From positions 114,719 through 178,718 of the forward strand of contig NZ_LYPB01000060.1 in assembly GCF_001653565.1 (NCBI RefSeq): a stretch of 64,000 nucleotides of DNA, in the 5' to 3' direction. Below, piece by piece: positions 47,594 to 57,345 of this stretch; the first letter of the stretch is position 1, and every line of letters begins with the position of its first letter. Below the pieces are notes generated by a model. That model was not told the origin of the DNA, did not search any database, and saw only the letters and a list, made by a program, of their open reading frames with translations. The stretch is from Paenibacillus oryzisoli. Lineage in GTDB: Bacteria; Bacillota; Bacilli; Paenibacillales; NBRC-103111. Both the position numbers and the translations under genes were made by a program.

Positions 47594-49000
47594 ATGCGTA
47601 AGAAATCGTTTCATCTCGCTGCATCCGCAGCTCTGCTAGTCACCTTATCTGCTTGCGGGAGCAGCCATACAGCGGATACATCTGCAAGCCCTGCAGCAAC
47701 AGCAGCGGCAAGTTCTGTAGCGCCAGCAACAGCCGGCCCAAAAACAAAGCTAACTTACTGGACGAACGACCGTGGTGCATCGGATCATATCAAAGCGGAG
47801 ATCGCGAAGTATAATGCCGAGAATAAGGACAATATCGAAGTAGAAGTCACGATCATGGCTGACAACTATGAGCAATCTTTGGATGTCGCTTTCGCTAGTA
47901 ATCAAGCACCGGACATTATTAAGACATCAGGATCTAATTTTGCCCCCTTCATTAAGAAAGGCTACTTAGAACCATTAGATACCTACATGACCCCTGAATT
48001 CAAAAACCGTTTCAAGAACCTCATCATCGACGACGGGAACCGTGTGGATAATAAAATTTACTCTTTACCGAACTATGGTATTACTTGGCGCCTTATCTAT
48101 AACGTCGATCTTTTCCAAAAAGCGGGTATTACTGCACCACCGAAAACGATTAATGAATTGGTCGAGACAGCCAAGAAGCTTACTGTTGCTGGGAAGGATA
48201 TTGGTGCGTATGGCTTCGCAGGAAACTTCAAAAATAACGGCGGCTTTGGCCGGTCCGCTTCACCAATTGTTGCGCTGAGCACAGGGATCCTGGATGGCTT
48301 TAACTTCAAAACAGGCAAGTTCGACTTCGCCAGTCAAATCCCAATGCTTGAGGCTCTGCGCAAAATGAAGCAGGATGGCAGTATGATTCCTGGTTTTGAA
48401 CTACTTGATATCGACCCGCTCCGTGCACAATTTGCGGAAGGTAAAATCGGCATGTACATCAACCATGCAAGTGAGCCAGGTGTATACAAGAACCAATTCC
48501 CTGCCAAAATCAAATGGAGTGCGGCCCCGCTTCCTACGGTAGATGGCACAATCAATGGCGCTTCGCCATTCTCAAATGCGACGGTATGGCTCGCGATGAG
48601 TGCGAAATCGGCGAACAAAGCGAAGGCGTGGAAATTCATTGAAACGATGTACGGTCCAGAAGTGTTGAAAACATACCAAGAGGATAGTGTAGGGATCTCC
48701 GCTGTACCAGATGTGCTGGCTATTGCGAAAAAACCAGGATTAGCCAATATGGACTTGTTCCTACCTAACAAATACGACGCCTTGTTCCCAGTTGTCCCAG
48801 TGGTGACGCCAGAAGGTAAAAATTTGGGCGATGAAGCCTTGCGATACATCCTAGAGGGCGGCGATGTGAATAAAATAACGACAGATTTGTCGACACGCTA
48901 TAACGCCGCTTTGGATAAAGCTAGGCAATCAGGTACGACCAAGAACCAACCCATGCCTGACTTTGATGCCAAAAATCTGCACGGCAGTTTAGTTAAATAA
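47594..49000 (+). CDS. Extracellular solute-binding lipoprotein (family 1)
   Basis: 468 residues from the ATG at 47594; AGGGAGG lies upstream, while the earlier ATG at 47564 precedes that SD. Lipobox LSAC puts the lipidated Cys at residue 21, followed by an Ala/Ser/Thr linker. Family 1 binding-protein sequence includes VAFASNQAPDIIKTSGSNFA, YSLPNYGITWRLIYNVDLFQ and FAEGKIGMYIN. It captures an oligosaccharide for the next two permeases. It is unlike the LplA-type protein of cassette 1, so the substrates probably differ. Confidence 0.92.
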   Translation: MRKKSFHLAASAALLVTLSACGSSHTADTSASPAATAAASSVAPATAGPKTKLTYWTNDRGASDHIKAEIAKYNAENKDNIEVEVTIMADNYEQSLDVAFASNQAPDIIKTSGSNFAPFIKKGYLEPLDTYMTPEFKNRFKNLIIDDGNRVDNKIYSLPNYGITWRLIYNVDLFQKAGITAPPKTINELVETAKKLTVAGKDIGAYGFAGNFKNNGGFGRSASPIVALSTGILDGFNFKTGKFDFASQIPMLEALRKMKQDGSMIPGFELLDIDPLRAQFAEGKIGMYINHASEPGVYKNQFPAKIKWSAAPLPTVDGTINGASPFSNATVWLAMSAKSANKAKAWKFIETMYGPEVLKTYQEDSVGISAVPDVLAIAKKPGLANMDLFLPNKYDALFPVVPVVTPEGKNLGDEALRYILEGGDVNKITTDLSTRYNAALDKARQSGTTKNQPMPDFDAKNLHGSLVK

Positions 49001-49018
49001 GATCACGCTAGAAGAGGA

Positions 49019-49063
49019 AGCTATCCGCCTGAAACCGTGAGTTTGAAGCGGGTAGCTCTTTTT
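49019..49063 (+). terminator. Intra-operon attenuator between binding protein and permease
   Basis: AGCTATCCGC (49019-49028) pairs with GCGGGTAGCT (49048-49057) with one G-U, followed by CTTTTT. It may lower permease expression relative to the binding protein. Confidence 0.7.
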
Positions 49064-49086
49064 CTCAAGTAGAAAGGAGCCTTGCA

Positions 49087-49989
49087 ATGATGAAACGCAA
49101 GCATGCGCTTGCCCCTTATATCCTTACATTTCCGAGTCTTTTTCTGACCTTGGTGCTTAGCATTTACCCGTTAGGGTGGGCCATGCGCTATATGTTTTAC
49201 AGCTACCCTGGCTATGGGGCTAAGACATTCAATGGCTTAGATAATTTCAGAAGACTGTATGAGGATGAGACGTATTGGCAATCCGTTATTAATACCTTGG
49301 TGTATGCTGGGGGCAAAATCATTCTAACCTTACCCATCGCCTTAGTGCTCGCCGTGATACTTAACGGGGCATTGCGTGGACGACATCTGTTTCGTGCGAT
49401 TTATTTTCTACCAACGGTCATTAGTACAGCTGTCATGTCTGTCGTTTTCTACGTTATTTTTAATTCGTATAATGGGATTCTCAATCAATATCTTGTGAAA
49501 TATGGCATTATCCACTCGAATATCGATTGGTTGGGAACGAAATTCGCCATGCTCACGATGATCATCATCGCCGTTTGGGGTGCCATCGGGAATTACATGC
49601 TGCTGTTCCTTGCCGGATTGCAAAATATACCGCAGGATGTCTATGAAAGTGCCGCCATTGACGGGGCAAATGGTTGGAAGAAATTTATTTACATCACTGT
49701 CCCTATGTTAGGCCCGGTGCTGCAAATGATCGTACTACTCGCCATAACAGCAGCCTTAAAAGGCTATGAGAGCATCATGGTGTTGACCGAAGGTGGGCCC
49801 ATTGGCAAAACAGAAGTCATGTATCTTTATGTGTATAAGCTCTTCTTCCCCATATCGTCGGCAGGCGGTGCTGTTCAGCAGCAAATCGGTTACGGCAGTG
49901 CAGTTGGTTTCGTATCCGCGCTGATTGTTGGCGTTGTAACGTTAGGTTATTTCTACTTATCTAAACGCTTGAATCAGATTAACGAATAG
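49087..49989 (+). CDS. Sugar ABC transporter permease (UgpA/MalF type)
   Basis: 300 residues, six hydrophobic segments. EAA loop QNIPQDVYESAAIDGANGWK; N-terminus APYILTFPSLFLTLVLSIYP is typical of COG1175 permeases. AGAAAGGAG precedes the ATG. It pairs with the 50004 permease. No ATPase gene is present, as for MsmX-energised systems. Confidence 0.93.
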   Translation: MMKRKHALAPYILTFPSLFLTLVLSIYPLGWAMRYMFYSYPGYGAKTFNGLDNFRRLYEDETYWQSVINTLVYAGGKIILTLPIALVLAVILNGALRGRHLFRAIYFLPTVISTAVMSVVFYVIFNSYNGILNQYLVKYGIIHSNIDWLGTKFAMLTMIIIAVWGAIGNYMLLFLAGLQNIPQDVYESAAIDGANGWKKFIYITVPMLGPVLQMIVLLAITAALKGYESIMVLTEGGPIGKTEVMYLYVYKLFFPISSAGGAVQQQIGYGSAVGFVSALIVGVVTLGYFYLSKRLNQINE

Positions 49990-50003
49990 GAGATGAGGTT
50001 TAC

Positions 50004-50903
50004 ATGCAGACGGTTCCAACTCGTATAACGAATAACAAAACAACCTCGCTACCCACCTATATCTCACTGTTCATTGCGAAACTAACGGGTAAGCTCATAC
50101 TATGGGCATTTTTGATTGTAATCGTGGTGTTCACCTTATTTCCAGTCATCATGGCTGTGCTTGGTTCTTTCAAAACAAATGCAGAAGTAACCACAGGTGC
50201 AACGTTCTTGCCATCGGTCTGGCAATTTTCCAATTATGTGAAAGCGTGGAAGGGCGCGAATTTTGCCCATTTTACGATGAATAGCTTATTCGTTAGTATT
50301 GCAACCACAATAGGTAGTCTACTAGTAGCTTCGTTAGCTGCTTATGCCGTGGATCGACAAGAGTTTACGGGAAAAAAAGTCTATGTGGCGCTGCTCGCGT
50401 CCACAATGTTCATCTCGATCGGCGCGGTTGTACTGCGCCCGCAATTCGAATTGATGGTGCATTTGAATCTGCACAAGTCCTTATGGGGCGTTGTGATCAT
50501 TCTGATCAGTGGTCATGCAGCTACCTTCTTTACGCTGATTGGTTTCTTCAAAGGGATCCCGCGAGATCTAGATGAAGCAGCGAAGATTGACGGCTGCAGT
50601 GTTTATGGCATTTATTGGCGGATTATATTGCCGCTACTGGCGCCTGGGCTAGGCGTTGCGGGGTTATTCGTTTTCCGCAATGCGTGGAACGAATACATTT
50701 TGCCTTTGGTATTCACGATGACGAAGCCAGCGCTTCAAACGTTGACCGTAGGGCTAGCCAGCCTGCGCTATGGCACCTCAGCCGCTGCGGAGACGCACAT
50801 TATGCTCGCTGGCGCCTGCATGTCGATTTTGCCGATACTCGTCGTGTATATCCTTGCGAACAAATCGTTCATTAGTGTCACAGCGGGTTCTGTCAAAGGA
50901 TAA
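50004..50903 (+). CDS. Sugar ABC transporter permease (UgpE/MalG type)
   Basis: 299 residues. Hydrophobic segments, EAA loop FKGIPRDLDEAAKIDGCSVY and C-terminal NKSFISVTAGSVKG fit COG0395 permeases. It is 14 bp after the first permease, with AGGAGATGAGG upstream. It is the last intact transporter gene; a heparinase-like remnant follows. Confidence 0.93.
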   Translation: MQTVPTRITNNKTTSLPTYISLFIAKLTGKLILWAFLIVIVVFTLFPVIMAVLGSFKTNAEVTTGATFLPSVWQFSNYVKAWKGANFAHFTMNSLFVSIATTIGSLLVASLAAYAVDRQEFTGKKVYVALLASTMFISIGAVVLRPQFELMVHLNLHKSLWGVVIILISGHAATFFTLIGFFKGIPRDLDEAAKIDGCSVYGIYWRIILPLLAPGLGVAGLFVFRNAWNEYILPLVFTMTKPALQTLTVGLASLRYGTSAAAETHIMLAGACMSILPILVVYILANKSFISVTAGSVKG

Positions 50904-50912
50904 TTCGTGTGA

Positions 50913-51122
50913 GCACGAGTTGGATCGAGCAGAATCCAAAGCCAACTTCGGTCAACCATTGTCATCCCCGATAAGGGATATTATGTGATGCAAGATGCGC
51001 AGCAGGTTGTGTTCTTTGACGCAGCACTGTTAGGCGGGGCACCTGGTCATGCGGATGCTTTGCATGTTGCATCGAAGATGGCTGTTGATGATCAGCGAGG
51101 TGTTTCTATAGAGGGAAATTGA
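50913..51122 (+). pseudogene. Remnant of a heparinase II/III-like (polysaccharide lyase) gene
   Basis: One frame, open from 50913 to the TGA at 51120-51122, encodes DKGYYVMQDAQQVVFFDAAL followed by LGGAPGHADALHV. This resembles the core of heparinase II/III-type lyases, where GYYV, F-DAGPLG and GHGHADALS are conserved. No start codon with SD, signal peptide or catalytic N-terminal domain is present, and the frame stops soon after. It looks like a fragment left by deletion. Its place between the permeases and the GH2-like gene suggests the cassette once contained a uronic-acid polysaccharide lyase. Confidence 0.6.
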
Positions 51123-51168
51123 GAAATAAGGGATGTGAAATGAGAGGAGGGGATTAATAGTGAAGGTA

Positions 51169-51184
51169 TTGTAAGCGCTTACCA
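51169..51184 (+). promoter_or_regulatory. cre-like palindrome upstream of the GH2-like gene
   Basis: TTGTAAGCGCTTACCA contains the perfect 12-bp palindrome GTAAGCGCTTAC (51171-51182). It matches the cre consensus with one mismatch near the end. It lies 36 bp before the ATG, so it could be a CcpA or LacI-family operator. Confidence 0.5.
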
Positions 51185-51219
51185 TTTATTTGGCTTGCTC
51201 ATTTGAAGGAGGATGTTAA

Positions 51220-54200
51220 ATGCGAATACCATGGAGTTTAGGCAAATTGAATCTAAGGATCGTCTTGTTGTTATTCACTTCGTTAGTGATAAGTACACTG
51301 TTTGCAGTTACAAACAACGCACAGGCAGACACGAGTCGAGAGCAGATTTCATTGAATGGGGTGTGGGACTTTTATCCGAATGGCGGAGCAACCCGCTACG
51401 ATATTACGGTCCCTTCTTATTGGGATACATCTGCTGGCTTTGGGTACCCATTATCATGGAATACACTGAATTATGGGGTATATAAAAGGAATTTCACGGT
51501 GCCCTCATCAATGACAGGGAAGGAAATCTTCCTAGACCTCGAGAATATCGGCCCGCTGTCCAAAGTGTTTGTTAACGGCACACAACTAGCGACAGAAACA
51601 GACGGCTACTTGATGACGAGATTGCCGTATAAGCTGGATATCACACCTCTAGCTATTGTTGGGGGGACGAATACGTTAGAAGTACGAGTGTGGGGTTACT
51701 ATGCGCTGCCAGCCGATGCCAAGGATGCAAGTGGAAAATCTCTGTATCCCATTGGTGTGGACAATCAAAGCTGGGGGCAAGGTCGCGGGATCAACGATGA
51801 CGTAGCCTTAGTGGCGTATCCCAAAGTATTTGTTTCAGATACATTCGTCATCACCGATTTGAAAAATAACACGTCACCTTCCGACGACGAAATAACGGTG
51901 AAATCGACGGTGACGAACACGACAGCGATCAGCCAAACGGTCACAGTCAAAAATAGCGTGCAGCTCGTTGGCGGAAGTACAGAGAAAACTTTCTCTGACC
52001 AAACCGTGACGGTGGCGGCCAATAGTTCGCAAACGGTGACATGGTCATCTGTATCTTGGACGAATGCGAAATATTGGTGGACGCACGACCCTAAGCTGTA
52101 CAATTTGAACACAAGTCTTACTCAAAGTGCGGTCACGATCGATAGCTTGGCAACACGATTTGGATTTAGACAATTTGCTGTAAACACGAATTACTATCAG
52201 CTCAATGGTATCAAAACGAATCTCCGCGGAGATGCGCTGCAGTTCAACTGGGCAACGGGTAGTGGACACGGGGCAGCATATAGCTCTTCACAATCGTATG
52301 CGAATGCGAGCATTGCCGAGGTTAAACTAACCATGGACGAATGGAAAACCACCTACAACGTTGCGCGAACGCACATTCACGGAGGGATCAAGCAAGTATA
52401 CGACTATGCGGATGAAATCGGCTTACTTCTCATTGATGAGACGCCTTACTGGCAGTATCACAGTGTGCATAGTTATACAACTGATGCAATGGATCACATT
52501 ACGAAATGGGTTAAACAATGGGTGAATGCGAGGAAGAATCATGCAAGTATTGTGATCTGGAGCGGAGGTAATGAAAATTGGAGTTCAACGAGCAACAATA
52601 CGACAATTTTGCATCCAACCATTGAAGCAGCGATTACATCAATTGATACTACGAAACCAATTATTCAGGATGATTTTACAACGACTGATCAAGAGAATCA
52701 TCACTATACGGGCGGTTACCAAATAGGCTGGTTGAACAATAGCACGATGTATGGACTATACACGAACAATAGTACGAAGCCGAAAGGCGAGGGGGAAGCC
52801 TATACACCTTCGGGTGGATGGCCGACGCTCAATGCCAATGGAACGTATAATTCAACGTTGGCCAAGGATATGTTGAACGATAATCTCGTTTCACAGGCGG
52901 TTTGGCATCGTGCGGCAGATCGGATGACCAGAGCAATGCGGTATGCGGGCTTTGCGGATATTCGCTATTATGCGAATTGGATCTATGCTTATGAAGTGAC
53001 GGAGGATACCTTGTATCCGACGTGGCCGGATATGACGGCTCCTGGATTGAAGCCGGTAGCAATTAGGAGACCTATTTTTAACGCGTATGATCCATCGAAA
53101 CCGACCTTTATCAAATCAGACTCGTATGAGTACACACAAGATACGTATTCGCCGGTTGCTGCTTTTGACAAGGATGGAGATAAGAATAATTTAATAGGTG
53201 TTGCACCTATCGTATTTACGGGCGGTACGGCAACGAATCGGACCATTATTGTCTATAACGATGAACAGCGGGACGGAACGAGCGTGGATGTGATTTGGGA
53301 AGCGGGATACTTGAATCCGGTGAATAATACTTACACGAGTTTCCAAACGGGTACGTTCAATGTCTCGGTTCCGTATGGCAACAAAGTGGAGCAAGCGATT
53401 TCCTTTACGCCACCTTCTGGTGTTGCTGCGCAATGGCTGCAATTGAAATTGACAGCCAAAAAGGGAACGATAACCAAATTCCAAGAAACGAATCAGCTTG
53501 GCGCATTGGGAAGCATCCCAGCCGCGAAGATAGATGTACCAGCTAGCATCAACGTTGGTGTTAAAAATGTGACGAACAGTTCTCAAAAGCACAAATTGAA
53601 GATCATCAATAAAGGCGGCGGTTTAAGCACGAATTGGACGGTTAGTGGTCAAGGCGATTGGCTAGAACTTTCACAATCCTCTGGAAATTTGCGAGGGGAG
53701 CGGGAGATCTATTTTACGATTAATACGTTCGGTTTGGCGCCGAATTCAAGTTACTTCAAGACTTTAATGTTCAGTGAAGCAGGCGGTACATCGGATACGG
53801 TTACGATTAGTTTTCAAACAGATGGCAATCCGGGTACGGCAAGCACCAGTTCAGTCACACTTCTGAGTGATGATTTCGAATCTGGCTCAGCAGCAGGGTG
53901 GTCGACAACGGGCGGAATGTGGAGCGTCATCACTGATGGAACGAAAGTATACAACCAGTCGAATACCGCGGTGGGGGGAGCTACTGCTTATATTGGCGAC
54001 AGTACTTGGCAGCACTACAGCGTCTCAGCGAGGCTTAAAGCGGATGCCTTCGATGCAGGGAATTACGCGGGGATTGGTGTGGTTGCACGGTATGTGGATA
54101 GTAGCAATTATTACGCATTCATGTACTACAAGCTGACGAATACGCTGAAAATCACGAAGTTGGCTGCTGGAGTTGCAAGTGACGTTGTGACGATGCCTTA

Positions 54201-54897
54201 TACGCTCAACACAGGCACTTGGTATGACTTCAAAGCTGTTGTCAATGGGTCCACAATGGAGTTGTGGGTGAATGGGATAAAGCAGTTGACGGGGACGGAT
54301 ACAACGCTTACTTCAGGCAAAATCGGTATGTACGCTCATCGGGCAAATGCCAAATTTGATAATGTGAGCGTGGCGCCTATTTTCGGTGATGACTATGAGT
54401 CAGGATCAGCCTCAAGCTGGGCAACAACTGGAGGCACATGGAGCGTTGTGACGGATGGTACAAAGGTATTTACCCAGTCGAACAATACGGTAGCTGCTGT
54501 CAGTGCGTATTCCGGACTTAGTACTTGGCAGAGCTATACTTTTGCGGCAAAAGTGAAAGCTGACAGCTTCGATGCCGGCAATCTAGCTGGACTTGGTCTT
54601 ATCGCACGACGTGTGGATGCGAACAATTACTATACATTCATGTACTATAAGTTCACGAATAGTCTGAAGATCATCAAAGTCGTCGGCGGAACGCCTACCG
54701 ACCTCGTCACCGTGCCATTCACATTCACCACGGGGACCTGGTATGACTTCAAAGCTGTAGTGAATGGCAGCGCGTTGGAATTCTGGGTGAACGGAACGAA
54801 ACTGCTGACAACGACGGATACGAGTTTCACCTCGGGGCAAATTGGTCTTTACTCGCATCGGGCGAGCAGCAAATTTGATAATGTGAATATGTACTAA
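51220..54897 (+). CDS. Secreted GH2-like glycoside hydrolase with two C-terminal concanavalin-like domains
   Basis: 1225 residues with AAGGAGG before the ATG. The signal peptide ends near NAQA-D (residue 36). A GH2 sugar-binding domain is visible (ISLNGVWDFYPNG, VYKRNFTVPSSMTGKEIFLD), then an Ig-like domain and a TIM-barrel core. The acid/base Glu is probably E452 in VIWSGGNENWSS. A nucleophile was not assigned. Residues 880-1050 and 1055-1225 are two copies of a 170-residue lectin-like domain (DDFESGSAAGWSTTGGMWSV / DDYESGSASSWATTGGTWSV), likely carbohydrate-binding. It probably degrades an extracellular polysaccharide for import by cassette 2. Confidence 0.85.
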   Translation: MRIPWSLGKLNLRIVLLLFTSLVISTLFAVTNNAQADTSREQISLNGVWDFYPNGGATRYDITVPSYWDTSAGFGYPLSWNTLNYGVYKRNFTVPSSMTGKEIFLDLENIGPLSKVFVNGTQLATETDGYLMTRLPYKLDITPLAIVGGTNTLEVRVWGYYALPADAKDASGKSLYPIGVDNQSWGQGRGINDDVALVAYPKVFVSDTFVITDLKNNTSPSDDEITVKSTVTNTTAISQTVTVKNSVQLVGGSTEKTFSDQTVTVAANSSQTVTWSSVSWTNAKYWWTHDPKLYNLNTSLTQSAVTIDSLATRFGFRQFAVNTNYYQLNGIKTNLRGDALQFNWATGSGHGAAYSSSQSYANASIAEVKLTMDEWKTTYNVARTHIHGGIKQVYDYADEIGLLLIDETPYWQYHSVHSYTTDAMDHITKWVKQWVNARKNHASIVIWSGGNENWSSTSNNTTILHPTIEAAITSIDTTKPIIQDDFTTTDQENHHYTGGYQIGWLNNSTMYGLYTNNSTKPKGEGEAYTPSGGWPTLNANGTYNSTLAKDMLNDNLVSQAVWHRAADRMTRAMRYAGFADIRYYANWIYAYEVTEDTLYPTWPDMTAPGLKPVAIRRPIFNAYDPSKPTFIKSDSYEYTQDTYSPVAAFDKDGDKNNLIGVAPIVFTGGTATNRTIIVYNDEQRDGTSVDVIWEAGYLNPVNNTYTSFQTGTFNVSVPYGNKVEQAISFTPPSGVAAQWLQLKLTAKKGTITKFQETNQLGALGSIPAAKIDVPASINVGVKNVTNSSQKHKLKIINKGGGLSTNWTVSGQGDWLELSQSSGNLRGEREIYFTINTFGLAPNSSYFKTLMFSEAGGTSDTVTISFQTDGNPGTASTSSVTLLSDDFESGSAAGWSTTGGMWSVITDGTKVYNQSNTAVGGATAYIGDSTWQHYSVSARLKADAFDAGNYAGIGVVARYVDSSNYYAFMYYKLTNTLKITKLAAGVASDVVTMPYTLNTGTWYDFKAVVNGSTMELWVNGIKQLTGTDTTLTSGKIGMYAHRANAKFDNVSVAPIFGDDYESGSASSWATTGGTWSVVTDGTKVFTQSNNTVAAVSAYSGLSTWQSYTFAAKVKADSFDAGNLAGLGLIARRVDANNYYTFMYYKFTNSLKIIKVVGGTPTDLVTVPFTFTTGTWYDFKAVVNGSALEFWVNGTKLLTTTDTSFTSGQIGLYSHRASSKFDNVNMY

Positions 54898-54912
54898 GAG
54901 TCGCTAGGAGCG

Positions 54913-54941
54913 CCGCTTCACTCCCGTTGGGAGTGAAGCGG
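54913..54941 (+). terminator. Rho-independent terminator after the GH2-like gene
   Basis: Perfect 13-bp stem CCGCTTCACTCCC / GGGAGTGAAGCGG with a GTT loop, followed by TTCTATTTG. Confidence 0.85.
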
Positions 54942-55070
54942 TTCTATTTGTCTATGCACATGGTAGTTGGTAACGCCCAAAAATTTGAAAACAGCACACA
55001 AAGAGTTACAAAGTTTCGAAAGTGAGAATAGACTACTGTAATACAAGGCCATACGGACAGGAGGCATGTT

Positions 55071-55601
55071 ATGAGTGACAGAACCCTTTATCTATTCGAT
55101 GGCATCAATAAAACCTCTGTAAAACTGATTGTTGAGCAAATCATGAAAATTAATCAATGGGATGATGACAAAGATAAGAAGGAAAAGGATTTTAAACGCG
55201 TACCCATCGACCTCATTATTAATAGTAACGGAGGCAGTGTATACGATGGTTTTGGTCTTATTAATGTGATGGAGAATAGTAAAACCCCCATTCACACCTA
55301 TGTGTACGGACTTGCGGCGAGCATGAGTCTACTGATCGCAGTTAGTGGGCACAAAAGGCACGCAGGCAGGTTAAGCACCTTTATGTATCACTCTGTATCT
55401 ACACATATTGATGGTCATTTGGAGCATTTAAAGAACCGCGTGGATGAAACGCAACGATTGCAGAACATCTACGATGAATGTATGTTGTCCAAAACGAACC
55501 TGCAAGCAGAAGAGTTGGCTCGTGTGAAGGAACATCAACGGAACTGGTATATGAGTCCAGAAGAAGCATTAGCCTTTGGCATCATTGATAGTATCGTTTA
55601 G
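55071..55601 (+). CDS. ClpP-like serine protease homologue with altered catalytic triad
   Basis: 176 residues with GGAGG before the ATG. ClpP fold: INSNGGSVYDGFGLINVM, nucleophile S84 in GLAASMSLL and H107 in FMYHSVS. The position equivalent to the catalytic Asp (ERDRFLS in E. coli ClpP) reads QRNWYMS, so it is N158. It lacks a clear N-terminal loop for Clp ATPase docking. It could be a weakly active or inactive paralogue, or one with a different third residue. It is a single gene between terminators with no Clp ATPase nearby. Confidence 0.85.
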   Translation: MSDRTLYLFDGINKTSVKLIVEQIMKINQWDDDKDKKEKDFKRVPIDLIINSNGGSVYDGFGLINVMENSKTPIHTYVYGLAASMSLLIAVSGHKRHAGRLSTFMYHSVSTHIDGHLEHLKNRVDETQRLQNIYDECMLSKTNLQAEELARVKEHQRNWYMSPEEALAFGIIDSIV

Positions 55602-55727
55602 GCATAGTGGGAGAGAAGCCCAAGGGATTCTCTTTTTTCTTTGTTTTTTCTGGGCATTTGGTGTTTAATTGAGAGAAAGAGACATGGGGCAGCAACTGCT
55701 GCTTCCGAAAGTAAAGGAGAACCTACT

Positions 55728-56498
55728 GTGTACAAAATTGTATTTTTTGATATTGATGGTACCTTAATTAATGAGGACAAGCAGGTGCCCGAAAGCACCG
55801 TTAAAGCGATTCACCAACTGAAAGAGAGCGGGATTGAACCCGTTATTGCGACTGGACGAGCACCGTATTTCATCAAACCATTGGCTGAGCTGCTTGGTAT
55901 TGATTCTTATGTATGCTTAAATGGTGGCTATGCCGTGTACAAAGGCCAACCTCTTTATCACCGAGTAATCGCCAAGAGCGCAATCGAGGCTTTAGTTGAG
56001 CTAGCGGCTGCTCACCAGCATTCGCTTGTATTTGAGGGGCAGCATACATTTGCGACAGATGCGCAGGATCACCCTTTTGTACATAGTTCCGTATCTTCGT
56101 TGAAGGTTGACTTGCCAAGTTATGATCCGCATTTCTGGAAAACGAATGATATTTATCAAATTTTCCTGCATTGTGAAGCCAAAGATGAACATTTGTATGA
56201 AGGTCTGAATTCGGAGTTTAAGCTCATCCGTTGGCATGAACATGCGATGGATGTCCTGCCAGCTGGCGGGTCCAAGGCGCAAGGTATTGCCGCGATGCTA
56301 GAATTGGTTGGCTTGAAACCTGAAGATGCGGTAGCATTCGGTGACGGTTTGAATGATATGGAAATGCTTTCCTATGTCGGCTTCGGCATCGCAATGGGGA
56401 ATTCGCACAAGGATTTACTGCCATACGCTGATCATGTGACTACACATGTGGATGAAGAAGGCGTACGTAATGGACTTATAACAGCAGGACTTCTTTAA
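55728..56498 (+). CDS. HAD-superfamily Cof-type phosphatase
   Basis: 256 residues from a GTG at 55728 with AAAGGAGAA upstream; an ATG further upstream at 55641 gives a non-homologous extension. HAD motif I is FFDIDGTLI, motif II is VIATGRAP, and motifs III/IV are GGSKAQGI and FGDGLNDMEML. The Cof (type IIB) cap lies between. These enzymes dephosphorylate sugar phosphates or other metabolites. The specific substrate cannot be read. Confidence 0.9.
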   Translation: MYKIVFFDIDGTLINEDKQVPESTVKAIHQLKESGIEPVIATGRAPYFIKPLAELLGIDSYVCLNGGYAVYKGQPLYHRVIAKSAIEALVELAAAHQHSLVFEGQHTFATDAQDHPFVHSSVSSLKVDLPSYDPHFWKTNDIYQIFLHCEAKDEHLYEGLNSEFKLIRWHEHAMDVLPAGGSKAQGIAAMLELVGLKPEDAVAFGDGLNDMEMLSYVGFGIAMGNSHKDLLPYADHVTTHVDEEGVRNGLITAGLL

Positions 56499-56568
56499 AA
56501 AGTTGTTCATAAAGTTCATTCTGGGTCATGTATGTTAAGTCAGAATGCTAATAAATAGGGTGAATAGG

Positions 56569-57339
56569 ATGAAAATTGCTTTTTTTGATTCAGGTCTAGG
56601 TGGAATTACAGTTCTGAATGAAGCCATGAAGCGCATGCCTGGGGAAGATTTTGTTTATTTGGCAGATACTGCACATGTTCCCTATGGTGTGAGGTCGAAA
56701 GCTGAGGTTCTCACCTTCGTCAAGCAATCCGTAGATGCAATAATTCAAGAAGATATTAAGGCGCTTGTCATCGCCTGTAATACAGCAACGAGTATTGCGA
56801 TCACAGAGTTGCGGAGAATTCACCAGATCCCAATTATTGGGATGGAGCCAGCTGTGAAGCCAGCTGTCGAAATGAATCGATCTTCAGGCAAGAGAGTGCT
56901 CGTATTCGCCACACAGCTCACACTTCAGGAGGCAAAATACAGAGAGCTGGTATCCCGTATTGATGATATGGGGATGGTAGATTCCGTACCGCTTCCGGAG
57001 TTGGTCCAATTTTGTGAGAATCTCATGTTGGATGGTCCGCAGATTGTGGATTATTTTATGACTAAATTAGCGCCATTTGATCTAAGCACATTTGGAACTG
57101 TTGTTCTCGGTTGTACACATTATCCTTTTTATCGCGGGATTTTGACTCAAATTCTACCCAACCATATTCAAATTGTGGATGGAAGCAAAGGGACTGTAAA
57201 TCATTTAATGCAAGTGTTGCAGGACAGTGACCAGTTGCAAGGTACGGGGAACGGACAGGTGAAGTGGATGTGTTCCAGCTTAGATGACGCGTACATACAG
57301 AAGATGGCAAAGGCGCTTGCCTTTCTTCAAGCCATCTAA
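56569..57339 (+). CDS. murI: Glutamate racemase
   Basis: 256 residues from the ATG at 56569 (AGGGTGA upstream). The two catalytic cysteines are visible: C70 in VIACNTATS and C182 in LGCTHYPFY, with D7 in FFDSGLGG and H184 completing the active site. It interconverts L- and D-glutamate for peptidoglycan. An earlier in-frame ATG at 56545 adds eight residues with no SD. It lies 70 bp after the HAD gene on the same strand. Confidence 0.92.
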   Translation: MKIAFFDSGLGGITVLNEAMKRMPGEDFVYLADTAHVPYGVRSKAEVLTFVKQSVDAIIQEDIKALVIACNTATSIAITELRRIHQIPIIGMEPAVKPAVEMNRSSGKRVLVFATQLTLQEAKYRELVSRIDDMGMVDSVPLPELVQFCENLMLDGPQIVDYFMTKLAPFDLSTFGTVVLGCTHYPFYRGILTQILPNHIQIVDGSKGTVNHLMQVLQDSDQLQGTGNGQVKWMCSSLDDAYIQKMAKALAFLQAI

Positions 57340-57345
57340 ATAAAT

